64,000 nt of DNA from contig WFVD01000026.1 in NCBI GenBank assembly GCA_015491865.1, positions 62,001-126,000 on the forward strand, read 5' to 3'. The notes under the pieces were generated by a model. That model searched no databases. It saw only the letters and a program-made list of their open reading frames with translations, and had not been told where the DNA came from. Below are positions 10,176-20,997 of the stretch, piece after piece. The stretch comes from Gammaproteobacteria bacterium (GTDB lineage: Bacteria; Pseudomonadota; Gammaproteobacteria; SZUA-140). Numbering within the stretch: the first letter of the stretch is position 1; every line of letters starts with the position of its first letter. The position numbers and the translations under genes were made by a program.

Positions 10176-11172
10176 CGCTGGTCTGGCTGCGCCGGTAGCG
10201 ATTACTGCAGGTGAACCGGCCGGCATCGGCCCGGATCTCTGCATTCAGTTAACACAGTTATCGCTGCCGTTTGAGTGGGTGGTGATAGTCGATCCCGAGC
10301 TGCTACGCCTGCGTGCACAGCAGTTAGCGATCGAGATAAAGATAGAGCTGTACGATGCCGCTATCGCCCCTTCACAGCTGCCGCTCGGTACGGTGCGGGT
10401 CATCCCTGTTGATTGTCCACAACCGGATGTCTGTGGGGTGCCTGCTATTGCCAATGTGAATTATCTGCTGGATACGCTGCGGCTGGCGGTGAAAGGTTGT
10501 CTTAATGGGCGCTTTGCCGCGATGGTGACCGGTCCGCTGCATAAGGGTATTATCAACGCAGCGGGCATCCCATTTAGTGGCCACACCGAATTTCTTGCTG
10601 ACGAGAGTGATACCGAGCAGGTGGTGATGATGCTGGCAACGGAAGGGTTGCGCGTTGCACTTGTTACCACTCATCTGCCGTTGGCTAAAATCAGCGCTGC
10701 GATCACACCCAGGGTGCTGGAAGGTAACCTGCGTATTGTCGCAAATAGCCTGAAGGAGCAGTTTGGCATCAGCACACCGCAGATTCTGGTCTGTGGCCTG
10801 AACCCCCATGCCGGCGAAGATGGCCACCTTGGCAGTGAAGAGCAGCAGACCCTGATCCCTGTGATCGAAAAACTAAAGGGGGAAGGACTCAACCTGATCG
10901 GCCCATTGCCGGCCGATACGGCATTTATTCCATCGAAGATCGCTACTGCTGATGTCGTTGTTGCGATGTATCACGATCAGGGGCTGCCGGTGTTAAAGCA
11001 TCTCGGTTTTGGTAACGCCGTTAATATCACATTAGGGCTGCCGTTTATCCGCACCTCGGTGGATCATGGTACGGCGTTTGATCTTGCCGGCAAGGGCGGG
11101 GCGAATGTCGGTAGTCTACAGGCAGCGATCACAGCGGCGATTGAAATGTGCCGTCATCAAGAGGCAGCATAA
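10141..11172 (+). CDS. pdxA: 4-hydroxythreonine-4-phosphate dehydrogenase
   Basis: PVAITAGEPAGIGPDLC, FSGHTEFLADES, GLPFIRTSVDHGTAFDLAGKG; start overlaps the surA end. Confidence 0.96.
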   Translation: MKPTSSTALTTSAGLAAPVAITAGEPAGIGPDLCIQLTQLSLPFEWVVIVDPELLRLRAQQLAIEIKIELYDAAIAPSQLPLGTVRVIPVDCPQPDVCGVPAIANVNYLLDTLRLAVKGCLNGRFAAMVTGPLHKGIINAAGIPFSGHTEFLADESDTEQVVMMLATEGLRVALVTTHLPLAKISAAITPRVLEGNLRIVANSLKEQFGISTPQILVCGLNPHAGEDGHLGSEEQQTLIPVIEKLKGEGLNLIGPLPADTAFIPSKIATADVVVAMYHDQGLPVLKHLGFGNAVNITLGLPFIRTSVDHGTAFDLAGKGGANVGSLQAAITAAIEMCRHQEAA

Positions 11173-11175
11173 ATA

Positions 11176-11976
11176 ATGGGTCAGCACCGCGCACGTAAGC
11201 GTTTCGGGCAAAACTTTCTACATGATGATGCCGTGATCCTGCGTATCATCAATGCTATCGCACCTCGTGCCGGTGACAACGTAGTTGAGATCGGCCCTGG
11301 CCAGGGGGCATTGACAACACGGTTGCTCGGCGAGCTGGGTGAGATGAATGCGGTAGAGCTTGATCGTGATCTAGTACCGATTCTTGAAAAGAACTGCGCC
11401 CCGCACGGCACGTTGAATATCTACAACGTGGATGCGTTGAAGTTTGATTTCGTCTCGTTGGCGGATGGTGATGGTTCGCTGCGGGTGGTCGGCAATCTAC
11501 CCTACAACATCTCAACGCCGCTGATTTTTCACCTGTTATCGCAGGCGCGTTTTATTCAAGATATGTACTTCATGCTGCAACGCGAAGTGGTTGAACGCCT
11601 GGCCGCTCAAGCGGGGAGCAGAGCCTATGGCCGCCTGAGTATTATGGTGCAGTATCGCTGCGAGGTTGAGCGCCTTTTTATTGTCGGCCCAGAATCGTTT
11701 GATCCAGTGCCGAAGGTCGATTCCGCAATTGTACGATTAATTCCACGCCGCGAACCGGCGGTAAAAGTGAACGATGAAGCGCTGTTTGCCAGGGTCGTCG
11801 CACAGGCCTTTTCACAACGTCGCAAAACGATTCGCAATACACTTAAACCCTATTTGAGCAGCGATGAGATTGGAGCGCTTGATATCGATCCCGGCCTGCG
11901 CGCCGAAGTGTTAGGGCTTGAAGCCTTTGCGCAGTTAACAAATTATATCAGCGAAAACCAGCCACCAACAGAATAA
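11176..11976 (+). CDS. rsmA: 16S rRNA dimethyladenosine transferase RsmA/KsgA
   Basis: RKRFGQNFLHD, VVEIGPGQGALT, VVGNLPYNISTPL, FSQRRKTIRNTLK. Confidence 0.97.
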   Translation: MGQHRARKRFGQNFLHDDAVILRIINAIAPRAGDNVVEIGPGQGALTTRLLGELGEMNAVELDRDLVPILEKNCAPHGTLNIYNVDALKFDFVSLADGDGSLRVVGNLPYNISTPLIFHLLSQARFIQDMYFMLQREVVERLAAQAGSRAYGRLSIMVQYRCEVERLFIVGPESFDPVPKVDSAIVRLIPRREPAVKVNDEALFARVVAQAFSQRRKTIRNTLKPYLSSDEIGALDIDPGLRAEVLGLEAFAQLTNYISENQPPTE

Positions 11977-12010
11977 GCCGTGTGTGATCGATCTCCCTTG
12001 ATGGGTTTCT

Positions 12011-12050
12011 CCGGATTTATGCCGCCTGGATGAAGCGAAGTGAAATCCGG
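12011..12050. repeat. REP-like imperfect palindromic intergenic element
   Basis: CCGGATTT(12011-12018) ... AAATCCGG(12043-12050) enclosing GCCTGGATGAAGCGAAGTG; resembles the GCCTGGATG-AGCG-AATCCGG type of gammaproteobacterial REP sequences. Intergenic between rsmA and groL. Confidence 0.45.
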
Positions 12051-12123
12051 AAGGCTAAGCACTTAAACAAATCGGATTACGTTGTACGTTATTCGGGTGG
12101 ACTGCTGGCAATATCTGTCCCAT

Positions 12124-12153
12124 AAAAAAACCCCGCCAGAACTGGCGGGGTTT
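12124..12153 (-). terminator. Rho-independent terminator downstream of groL
   Basis: CCCCGCCA-GAAC-TGGCGGGG with an A-run on the + strand (T7 tract on the - strand). Confidence 0.9.
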
Positions 12154-12181
12154 CTATTTCTACAGGGTCTGTAGAGACAGC

Positions 12182-13846
<1,665 letters not shown>

Positions 13847-13880
13847 CTATAAAATTCTTGAATTACGTGATGGTTGCGAA

Positions 13881-14171
13881 TCAGGCGTCGAAGACAGCCA
13901 TGATGTCGCTTTCGTTCATTACCAGCAGTTCTTCACCGTCGATTTTGATCTCAGTGCCAGCATATTTACCAAACAGAACCTGATCACCAACTTTGATATC
14001 CATAGCTGCTAGTTCGCCGTTATCCAGACGTTTACCGTTACCCACTGCAAGCACTTCACCGCGAGAAGGTTTTTCGGTTGCTGAATCGGGGATGACGATA
14101 CCGCCAGCAGAGGTACGTTCTTCTTCCGTACGACGTACGATGACACGATCATGTAATGGTCGCAGTTGCAT
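13881..14171 (-). CDS. groS: 10 kDa co-chaperonin GroES
   Basis: [46 protein letters not shown]. Confidence 0.99.
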   Translation of the reverse strand: MQLRPLHDRVIVRRTEEERTSAGGIVIPDSATEKPSRGEVLAVGNGKRLDNGELAAMDIKVGDQVLFGKYAGTEIKIDGEELLVMNESDIMAVFDA

Positions 14172-14245
14172 GTGTTGATCCTCCTAGAATCATTTTTCAG
14201 AAATTACTTATTGAGACTGGCCTTTCGGCCAAAACTGGTGAGCCT

Positions 14246-14272
14246 TTAGCACTCACCGTAAACGAGTGCTAA
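14246..14272. promoter_or_regulatory. CIRCE operator (HrcA binding site)
   Basis: TTAGCACTC-ACCGTAAAC-GAGTGCTAA: exact match to the CIRCE consensus TTAGCACTC-N9-GAGTGCTAA, upstream of groS. Confidence 0.95.
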
Positions 14273-14274
14273 CA

Positions 14275-14302
14275 ATGATAGTGTCGATTTATTGAGAGTC
14301 AA
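14275..14302 (-). promoter_or_regulatory. Sigma70-like promoter of groSL
   Basis: Minus strand TTGACT-N16-TATCAT immediately upstream of CIRCE. Confidence 0.7.
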
Positions 14303-14349
14303 GGGTAGGTTGCGAAATTTTCTCGCTTTTTTATCGAAAGTGGCCCGGT

Positions 14350-14832
14350 TTAATGCCTTTTTTCGTCGTTATCTTTCCAGGATTCGCCTTCGATGGTGTG
14401 GGTATTCTGGCTTTTCCCCTGGTGTTCGTAGGTTCTTTGTTCGTGGTATGTCCCAGCAACAGAGACCGACTGGCGCTTGATGATCTCCATAATAAAGTGG
14501 CGGCGTACTGCGGGAATCAGCGCCAGAAAGCCGATCGCATCGGTGAAAAAGCCAGGGGTGAGCAGCAGCGCGCCACAGATAAGCAGCACCACCCCTTCCA
14601 TCATCTCGATCGCGGGCACCTCGCCACGCGCCATCGCTTCGCGCACCCGCTGCAAGGTGGTGAACCCCTGCCAGCGCAGTAGCGCTGCGCCGACGATCGC
14701 AGTCAGTACTACCAGGAAAATTGTGGACATGGCGCCGATAGCGCTGCCTACCTCAATCAGCAGGTAGATCTCGATCACAGGAACGAGTAGAAATAACAGC
14801 AGTAATATCTGGAAAACGCCCATTTCAATCAT
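14350..14832 (-). CDS. fxsA: FxsA family membrane protein
   Basis: LLFLLVPVIEIYLLIEVGSAIGAMSTIFLVVLTAIVGAALLRWQG; adjacent to groSL as in E. coli. Confidence 0.88.
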   Translation of the reverse strand: MIEMGVFQILLLLFLLVPVIEIYLLIEVGSAIGAMSTIFLVVLTAIVGAALLRWQGFTTLQRVREAMARGEVPAIEMMEGVVLLICGALLLTPGFFTDAIGFLALIPAVRRHFIMEIIKRQSVSVAGTYHEQRTYEHQGKSQNTHTIEGESWKDNDEKRH

Positions 14833-14941
14833 CCATCGCTAATTTACGCCAGCGGCGATTATACCACTGTTGTTTTGTTCTACATCGATTTTTACTTGCG
14901 ATGGTGTCGTGCAACGGGCGCTAATAGTGTATTTTTCACGG

Positions 14942-15274
14942 ATGGATAGAGATACGTTGTTAATTATTACCACTGCGCCGGATGAGGCGGCCGCTGAACT
15001 GATCGCAAAAGCCCTGATAGAGAAAGGGGGGGCTGCCTGCGTTAACATTTTACCGGAAATGCGCTCCCTATATAAATGGAAGGGGAGGATAGAGTCTGGG
15101 CGGGAGCAGTTGCTGCTGATCAAGGCGCGGCAAGATCGCTACGCGGCAATCGAAAAACAGATCGAGGCCTTGCATCCATACGAACTTCCTGAAATCATCG
15201 CTGTCTCAATCGATGTTGGGCTGCCCGCATACCTCGAATGGGTCGTAGGGCGGATGCCAAGCGAGTCACAATAA
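14942..15274 (+). CDS. cutA: Divalent-cation tolerance protein CutA
   Basis: MDRDTLLIITTAPDEAAAELIAKALIEKGGAACVNILPEMRSLYKWKGRIE; LHPYELPEIIAVSI. Confidence 0.95.
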   Translation: MDRDTLLIITTAPDEAAAELIAKALIEKGGAACVNILPEMRSLYKWKGRIESGREQLLLIKARQDRYAAIEKQIEALHPYELPEIIAVSIDVGLPAYLEWVVGRMPSESQ

Positions 15275-15334
15275 AAAGAGTCCAGTTCGATTACGATTAC
15301 GACGCAACCCGAGCAACCTGGTAATACTATCAAT

Positions 15335-17221
15335 ATGATTAATGCATTACGTTCTATATTGGCGCCAATTGCGATTGCGCTGCTGATACTCTCGCCCGTC
15401 ACCTCGCATGCCGAAGGCAACACGCCGGGCAGTATTTTTGACTCGCTCTCCTCTTTTGGTCAGAGCCTTGGGCTGGGTGGGCAGGATGAGCCACGTTTTC
15501 TAAAGCCAGATGATGCCTTCATATTCAGCGCAGAGATTGCAGACCCCAACACTTTGGTGGCGCGCTGGGATGTGGCGGAAAACTACTACCTCTATCGCGA
15601 ACGTTTTGGTTTTAAGCTGATCGATGCCAGTGGGGTTGAGCTGCAGGAGTTCCGCGCGCCGAAAGGTAAAATGAAGCACGATGAAAACTTCGGCGAGATG
15701 GAGGTCTACTTCAATGAGGCGGTGGTGACGTTACCACTCAAGCGTGACAACCTCGCCTCGATGCCGATTAAACTGGATGTTACCTACCAGGGTTGTGCTG
15801 ATGATGGTTTCTGTTACCCCCCTATCACCAAGCGAGTCGATTTTGTGCTGCCAAAGGCGGTTGTCACTACCTCCGATACCAGCACCGATATCCCTGTGTT
15901 TGTGCCAGAACATGAGCGTTTTGCGCAGGGGCTGGCGAGTGATGGCCGATGGTTAACGATCCTTAGCTTCTTTGGCATCGGCCTGCTGCTGGCGTTCACT
16001 CCGTGTGTGCTGCCGATGATGCCGATCCTCTCCAGCATTATTGTTGGCCAGGGAGAGCAGGTGACAACACGTCGTGCCTTTTCGCTGTCACTGGCCTATG
16101 TGATGGCGATGGCGCTGACTTACACAGCCGCCGGGGTGCTGGCCGGTATGTTTGGTCAGAACCTGCAGGTTCTCTTTCAGAACCCGTGGGTCATCGGAAG
16201 CTTTAGCCTGCTATTTGTAGCGTTAGCGATGTCGATGTTTGGTTTTTATGAGCTACAGATGCCGAGCGCTATACAGAGTCGCCTCGATAGCATCAGCCGT
16301 AACCAGACGGGCGGTAGCCTGGTTGGCGCGGGGGTGATGGGGTTCTTGTCGGCACTCATTGTTGGCCCCTGTGTGGCGGCGCCGCTGGCCGGCATTTTAA
16401 TCTACATTGGGATGAGTGGCGATGCGGTCTTTGGCGGCCTGTCACTCTTTGTGCTGAGCCTTGGCATGGGGACGCCGCTGCTGCTATTTGGCACCTCGGC
16501 CGGAAAAATCCTGCCGAAGCTCGGTGACTGGATGAACAACATCAAAGCGGTGTTCGGTGTGATGCTGCTGGGGCTGGCAATCTGGATGTTAGAGCGTGTG
16601 GTTTCGCCGCAGGTGACGATGTTTCTATGGTCGATACTGCTGGTCGGCAGTGCTGTCTATCTTGGCGCACTCAATCGACTCGAAGTCAACGCCACCGGCT
16701 GGCAGAAGCTGTGGAAAGGGCTGGGACTGGCGATACTGTTTTACGGCGCGATCGTAATGCTGGGCGCCGCCGCAGGTGGGCGTGATCTGTTTCAGCCACT
16801 GCACGGAACCTCTCTGCTGGGTGGTTCAACCACGACTGAAAAGCACCTTGCCTTTAAAACCGTCAAGAGCCTGGCCGACCTGCAGCGCGAGGTGGAAAAT
16901 GCATCGAACAATCACCGTGCCGTGATGTTGGATTTTTATGCTGACTGGTGTGTTGATTGCAAGATTATGGAGAAGCGCACCTTTACCGATGTGAATGTGC
17001 ATAAGGCGCTGGACAATGTGTTACTGCTACAGGCTGATGTGACACCGAATGATGAGACTGACCAGGCGCTGCTCAAGGCGTTTGGTCTCTTTGGCCCACC
17101 TGCGATTCTGTTTTTTGATGCGGATGGCAATGAGATCAAGAGTCATCGGGTGATTGGTTTCATGGCAGCCGATGAGTTTGCCTCACATGTCAATGCCGCG
17201 CTAAAAGCGGGTAGCCGATGA
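15335..17221 (+). CDS. dsbD: Thiol:disulfide interchange protein DsbD
   Basis: N-terminal DsbD-alpha-like domain (YQGCADDGFCYPP), multi-TM with FTPCVLPMMPI and GPCVAAPLAG, C-terminal thioredoxin domain DFYADWCVDCKIME. Confidence 0.95.
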   Translation: MINALRSILAPIAIALLILSPVTSHAEGNTPGSIFDSLSSFGQSLGLGGQDEPRFLKPDDAFIFSAEIADPNTLVARWDVAENYYLYRERFGFKLIDASGVELQEFRAPKGKMKHDENFGEMEVYFNEAVVTLPLKRDNLASMPIKLDVTYQGCADDGFCYPPITKRVDFVLPKAVVTTSDTSTDIPVFVPEHERFAQGLASDGRWLTILSFFGIGLLLAFTPCVLPMMPILSSIIVGQGEQVTTRRAFSLSLAYVMAMALTYTAAGVLAGMFGQNLQVLFQNPWVIGSFSLLFVALAMSMFGFYELQMPSAIQSRLDSISRNQTGGSLVGAGVMGFLSALIVGPCVAAPLAGILIYIGMSGDAVFGGLSLFVLSLGMGTPLLLFGTSAGKILPKLGDWMNNIKAVFGVMLLGLAIWMLERVVSPQVTMFLWSILLVGSAVYLGALNRLEVNATGWQKLWKGLGLAILFYGAIVMLGAAAGGRDLFQPLHGTSLLGGSTTTEKHLAFKTVKSLADLQREVENASNNHRAVMLDFYADWCVDCKIMEKRTFTDVNVHKALDNVLLLQADVTPNDETDQALLKAFGLFGPPAILFFDADGNEIKSHRVIGFMAADEFASHVNAALKAGSR

Positions 17222-17754
17222 TACCCGGATTTTTGCAAGCGTATAAAAAAATATTGTGTGGCCTGCTGCTGCTTGCTCTTTTCCTCGGGGCGAATAGCGC
17301 GGCGCAGGCGCAGAGTGACCCGATGCTTAACCAGCCGCGCCCGGCGTTCACCTTGCCCGATCTCGATGGCAAGCTTCGTAGCGTGAGTGAGTGGGATGGC
17401 AAATTATTAGTGATCAATTTCTGGGCCAGCTGGTGTGAGCCATGCCTGCGTGAGATGCCTGCATTCATACGGCTGCAGCAGCACTACAGGAACCAGGGGG
17501 TGCAGTTTGTCGGCATCGCGCTGGATGGAGTGAATGAGGTGAAGGCTTTTCTGGATGGTCTGGAGCCGCGTATCAACTATCCTGTCCTGCTGGGAAATGG
17601 TGAGACCTTTGAGACACCCATCGCCTACGGCAACCAGTACGGCATCCTGCCGCACACCATCATTGTGGATAAAACAGGCAGAATCGCCTACACCCATTTT
17701 GGCTCGCTGACCTATGAACAGGGGCGGCTATTGTTGATGGGGTTGCTGCTGTAG
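17218..17754 (+). CDS. TlpA/ResA-like thioredoxin-family protein
   Basis: Signal peptide; FTLPDLDGKLRSVSEWDGKLLVINFWASWCEPCLREMP (WCxPC motif). ATGA overlap with the dsbD stop. Confidence 0.9.
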   Translation: MIPGFLQAYKKILCGLLLLALFLGANSAAQAQSDPMLNQPRPAFTLPDLDGKLRSVSEWDGKLLVINFWASWCEPCLREMPAFIRLQQHYRNQGVQFVGIALDGVNEVKAFLDGLEPRINYPVLLGNGETFETPIAYGNQYGILPHTIIVDKTGRIAYTHFGSLTYEQGRLLLMGLLL

Positions 17755-17772
17755 CGTTGCCAGTCTGTTCCG

Positions 17773-17973
17773 CTATCCGCCGCCGATAGCACGAACAAGT
17801 TCTACCTTATCACCCGCCTGAAGCCGTGTTTCGGCGTGCTGGCTACGCGGGATGATGTTGAGGTTAATCTCCACCGCAATGCGCTGCTGTGTCATCTCAA
17901 GTGCTGCCAGAAGCTCGCTGAGAGTTGTATTGTCGGCGACTTCACGCGGTTCGCCATTGAGCTGAATCATCAT
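17773..17973 (-). CDS. thiS: Sulfur carrier protein ThiS
   Basis: 66 aa; MMIQLNGEPREVADNTTLSELLAAL...GDKVELVRAIGGG (C-terminal GG). Confidence 0.93.
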   Translation of the reverse strand: MMIQLNGEPREVADNTTLSELLAALEMTQQRIAVEINLNIIPRSQHAETRLQAGDKVELVRAIGGG

Positions 17974-18041
17974 GTTGTTTTTCCTGAAAGGGATGACTGA
18001 AAGCCTTCATATTGTGTAAGATAGCCGCTGCTGACCAGTTA

Positions 18042-18115
18042 GCGGGTGTAGTTCAATGGTAGAACTTTAGCTTCCCAAGCTAGTAACGTGGGTTCGATTC
18101 CCATCACCCGCTCCA
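18042..18115 (+). tRNA. tRNA-Gly (anticodon CCC)
   Basis: GCGGGTG...CACCCGC acceptor stem, anticodon stem TTAGC / GCTAG, loop TTCCCAA, T-arm GTGGGTTCGATTCCCAT, encoded CCA. Confidence 0.95.
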
Positions 18116-18122
18116 CTTCGCG

Positions 18123-18221
18123 TTAGCCAATCACACCAAAGAGATAGAGCATTAGCACAACGGTCGCGGTGCCGGAAACCAGCAATAATAATAGAATAAA
18201 GATCGCAAAAGCGCCTCGCAT
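18123..18221 (-). CDS. Putative 32-aa single-TM microprotein
   Basis: Own translation: MRGAFAIFILLLLLVSGTATVVLMLYLFGVIG*; GGAG upstream at plausible spacing; 18 bp downstream of the 18240-18647 gene on the same strand. Below ORF-track length cutoff. Confidence 0.5.
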   Translation of the reverse strand: MRGAFAIFILLLLLVSGTATVVLMLYLFGVIG

Positions 18222-18239
18222 AGTATCTTCTCCAGTCGC

Positions 18240-18647
18240 TTAAGCGGACGTTGTGTTGGTTTCACCCTGTGGGTAATCAATTAACTGCACCGGGTCGTTA
18301 TTGGCAGAGCAATAGCTCCACATGGGGAGGGTGTCAGACGGTTCAAGATGAATCGATAACGGCTGTTTGCAGGTAGGGCATTCGCCGTCGGCCTTGCTTG
18401 GGTGCTGTGCCATCTGGTAGCGCTTATAGGCGATAACAGGGCCGGCAATCAAAAAGCCTGGCACCAGCACAAAATGAGCCAGCGGGATGAAGAGGGTGAT
18501 AATCGCCAGCCCCCACATCAGAGCTAGCATCTTGATCGCGCGCGCAGTACGCTCCTTCTGTGAGTAGGTCGTAATGTGGAGCTGCCCAATAGTACTGCCG
18601 TTATCCGTATTCTCGATGCGAATGGTGCGATGTGTCGTTGTGCTCAT
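18240..18647 (-). CDS. Membrane protein with C-terminal zinc-ribbon-like CPTC motif, function unknown
   Basis: Start set at MSTTTHRTIRIENTDNG; hydrophobic stretch MLALMWGLAIITLFIPLAHFVLVPGFLIAGPVIAY; GECPTCKQPL. Confidence 0.65.
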   Translation of the reverse strand: MSTTTHRTIRIENTDNGSTIGQLHITTYSQKERTARAIKMLALMWGLAIITLFIPLAHFVLVPGFLIAGPVIAYKRYQMAQHPSKADGECPTCKQPLSIHLEPSDTLPMWSYCSANNDPVQLIDYPQGETNTTSA

Positions 18648-18777
18648 GCCTGTGTCGCCTGTTAAACTGACTATTATTCGATATACGTGTGAATATTTTA
18701 AAGTGGCTAAATATACATCATGGTAGCGATAGCGCAAGCTGGACGGTGGCTGGTATGAAATTAAGGAGAGAGCAGAG

Positions 18778-20997
18778 TTGAAAAAAACCTTTAAAATCAT
18801 TGCAGGAGTGGCATCACTATTCATTGCCCTGGTGTTTGTGGCTGTTATTGTGATCCCGCTGGTTGTTAACCCCAATGACTATAAGGGTGAGATCGCACAG
18901 CTTGTCAAAGAGTCGACCGGCCGAGAGCTAACGATCAACGGTGATATCGAACTCTCCCTCTTTCCGTGGCCAGGCGTCACGTTAGGCGAGGTGACATTGG
19001 GGAATGCGGCGGGCTTTGATGCCCCCTACTTTGCCCGCATCGATGGTGCTGAGGTCTCATTACGGCTGCTGCCGTTGCTGAGCCGGCAACTGGAAGCAGG
19101 GATGATTCAGTTGCGCGGTCTGCGCCTGAATCTTACCACCGCCGAAGATGGCACCACCAACTGGGCGAACCCTGGCGGAGAGCCGCCCGCTACCGAACCC
19201 GCTGCTGTTCCACCGGCTGCCAGCAGTGGCGCAGGGCTTGTGCTACTCGCCATTGGCGGAGTGCAGATTGATGATGCTCAGATCAACTATACCGACCATG
19301 CCAGTGGTGCCCGTTATACCATCAGACAGTTCAACCTGGAGACAGGGCCGCTGTCGTTAGATGCCCCGCTCGCTCTCTCACTGAGTAGTCAGTTTGAGGC
19401 ATCGCAACCGGCGACCAGTGGCGAGCTGAGCCTACAGACAACCGTTCGGATTGAGCTCGACAGTGAGCGCTACCGCTTTGGTTCGACCACGCTTAACGTG
19501 ACGTTAAATGGTGAAACGTTGCCAGGTGGTCAGGCGACGGTTGATCTGGCGGCTGAGATCGATCTGGATATGTCGCAGCAGACAGTCAGGTTGTCATCAC
19601 TGGTTGTGAAAAGTTACGGGCTTGATATGAGCGGTGAGCTGAATATTGCGCAGTTGACTGGCGAGATGGCCTTTAATGGTGAGCTGAATATTGCTGAGTT
19701 TAACCCGCGCAAGGTACTACCGGCGCTGGATATTGAGCTGCCTGCAACAGCGGATGAGCGTGCGCTCAGCCGTATGCAGCTTGCATTTTCACTCGATGGA
19801 TCGCTGAACCAGTACAAGCTGAACCCACTGAAACTGATGGTAGATGAGAGCCGCCTCAGCGGTAATCTCGCGTTGAGCATGAACGAAACCACACTGCCTG
19901 CAATCAGGTACGCGCTGTCGCTTGATCAGCTTGATGCCGATCGCTATCTACCGCCGCCGGCAGCTCCATCAATGGCTATGAGCAGCACACTTGCACCTGC
20001 TGAGAATCAAAACACGGTACCGGCGCCGCTTGCTACCCCTGCAACTGCCAGCGCAGCCGCGGCAACATTACCGATGGAGACGCTACGCGCACTGGAGCTG
20101 CAGGGAACGTTGGCGATTGGCAAGCTCACATTATCAGGGCTTCAACTCAGCGAGATCAAAACAGCTGTGGCTGCCAGAGAGGGGAAGATTCGCCTCTACC
20201 CATTAAGTGCAAAGCTTTACCAGGGGGAGTATCGCGGCGACCTGCGACTAGATGCGCGTGGTGAGCAGCCAGAGATCTCACTTAATGAATCATTAAAACG
20301 GGTGCAGATTGGCCCGCTGTTAAAAGACTACATGGGTGAAGAGAGAGTGAGCGGTGTCGGCACCGTTACCGCAAAGCTGACGGCGAGTGGTGATACGCAG
20401 GAAGCGGTGACCCGCACGTTAACGGGCACCGTAACGCTGCATGTGACGGATGGCGCGATGAAAGGTGTGAATCTTGTGCAGATGGTGCATGAGGCGCAGG
20501 CAAAATTAAAAGGCCAGCCGCAGCCGCCCTCGTCAGCCGCGTTGAGCAGTACCGATTTTGCTGAAATGAAGGCGACAATCAATATTACCAACGGCGTGGC
20601 CAGGAATCGTGACCTGTCGATCAAGTCACCCTATCTCCGCATTGGAGGCGAAGGGCAGGTCGACCTGGTGCAGGAGTCGCTCGACTATCTGGCAAAGGCG
20701 GTAATCAGTAAAACGGAACAGGGGCAGGGTGGCGCAGAGATCGACTCGTTGCGCGGTGTCACGTTACCGGTGCGCATTACTGGAAGCTTTAGTGAGCCAG
20801 CCTTTAAGCTGGAATTAGGCGATGCACTAAAGGCGCAGGCGAAAGTGGCAGTGGCAAAAAAGAGGGCGGAGCTAAAGGCGAAGCTTGAACAGGAGAGAGC
20901 GGATGAGAAGGCGCAGCTGCAGCAGAAGCTGGATGCCGAAAAAGAGCGCCTGAAACAGAAGGCAGAAGAGACACTAAAAGGGTTATTTGGGCGCTAA
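18778..20997 (+). CDS. asmA: AsmA family protein
   Basis: TTG start with AAGGAG upstream; MKKTFKIIAGVASLFIALVFVAVIVIPLVVNPNDYKGEIAQLVKESTGRELTINGDIELSLFPWPGVTLGEVTLGN; precedes mutY. Confidence 0.9.
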   Translation: MKKTFKIIAGVASLFIALVFVAVIVIPLVVNPNDYKGEIAQLVKESTGRELTINGDIELSLFPWPGVTLGEVTLGNAAGFDAPYFARIDGAEVSLRLLPLLSRQLEAGMIQLRGLRLNLTTAEDGTTNWANPGGEPPATEPAAVPPAASSGAGLVLLAIGGVQIDDAQINYTDHASGARYTIRQFNLETGPLSLDAPLALSLSSQFEASQPATSGELSLQTTVRIELDSERYRFGSTTLNVTLNGETLPGGQATVDLAAEIDLDMSQQTVRLSSLVVKSYGLDMSGELNIAQLTGEMAFNGELNIAEFNPRKVLPALDIELPATADERALSRMQLAFSLDGSLNQYKLNPLKLMVDESRLSGNLALSMNETTLPAIRYALSLDQLDADRYLPPPAAPSMAMSSTLAPAENQNTVPAPLATPATASAAAATLPMETLRALELQGTLAIGKLTLSGLQLSEIKTAVAAREGKIRLYPLSAKLYQGEYRGDLRLDARGEQPEISLNESLKRVQIGPLLKDYMGEERVSGVGTVTAKLTASGDTQEAVTRTLTGTVTLHVTDGAMKGVNLVQMVHEAQAKLKGQPQPPSSAALSSTDFAEMKATINITNGVARNRDLSIKSPYLRIGGEGQVDLVQESLDYLAKAVISKTEQGQGGAEIDSLRGVTLPVRITGSFSEPAFKLELGDALKAQAKVAVAKKRAELKAKLEQERADEKAQLQQKLDAEKERLKQKAEETLKGLFGR

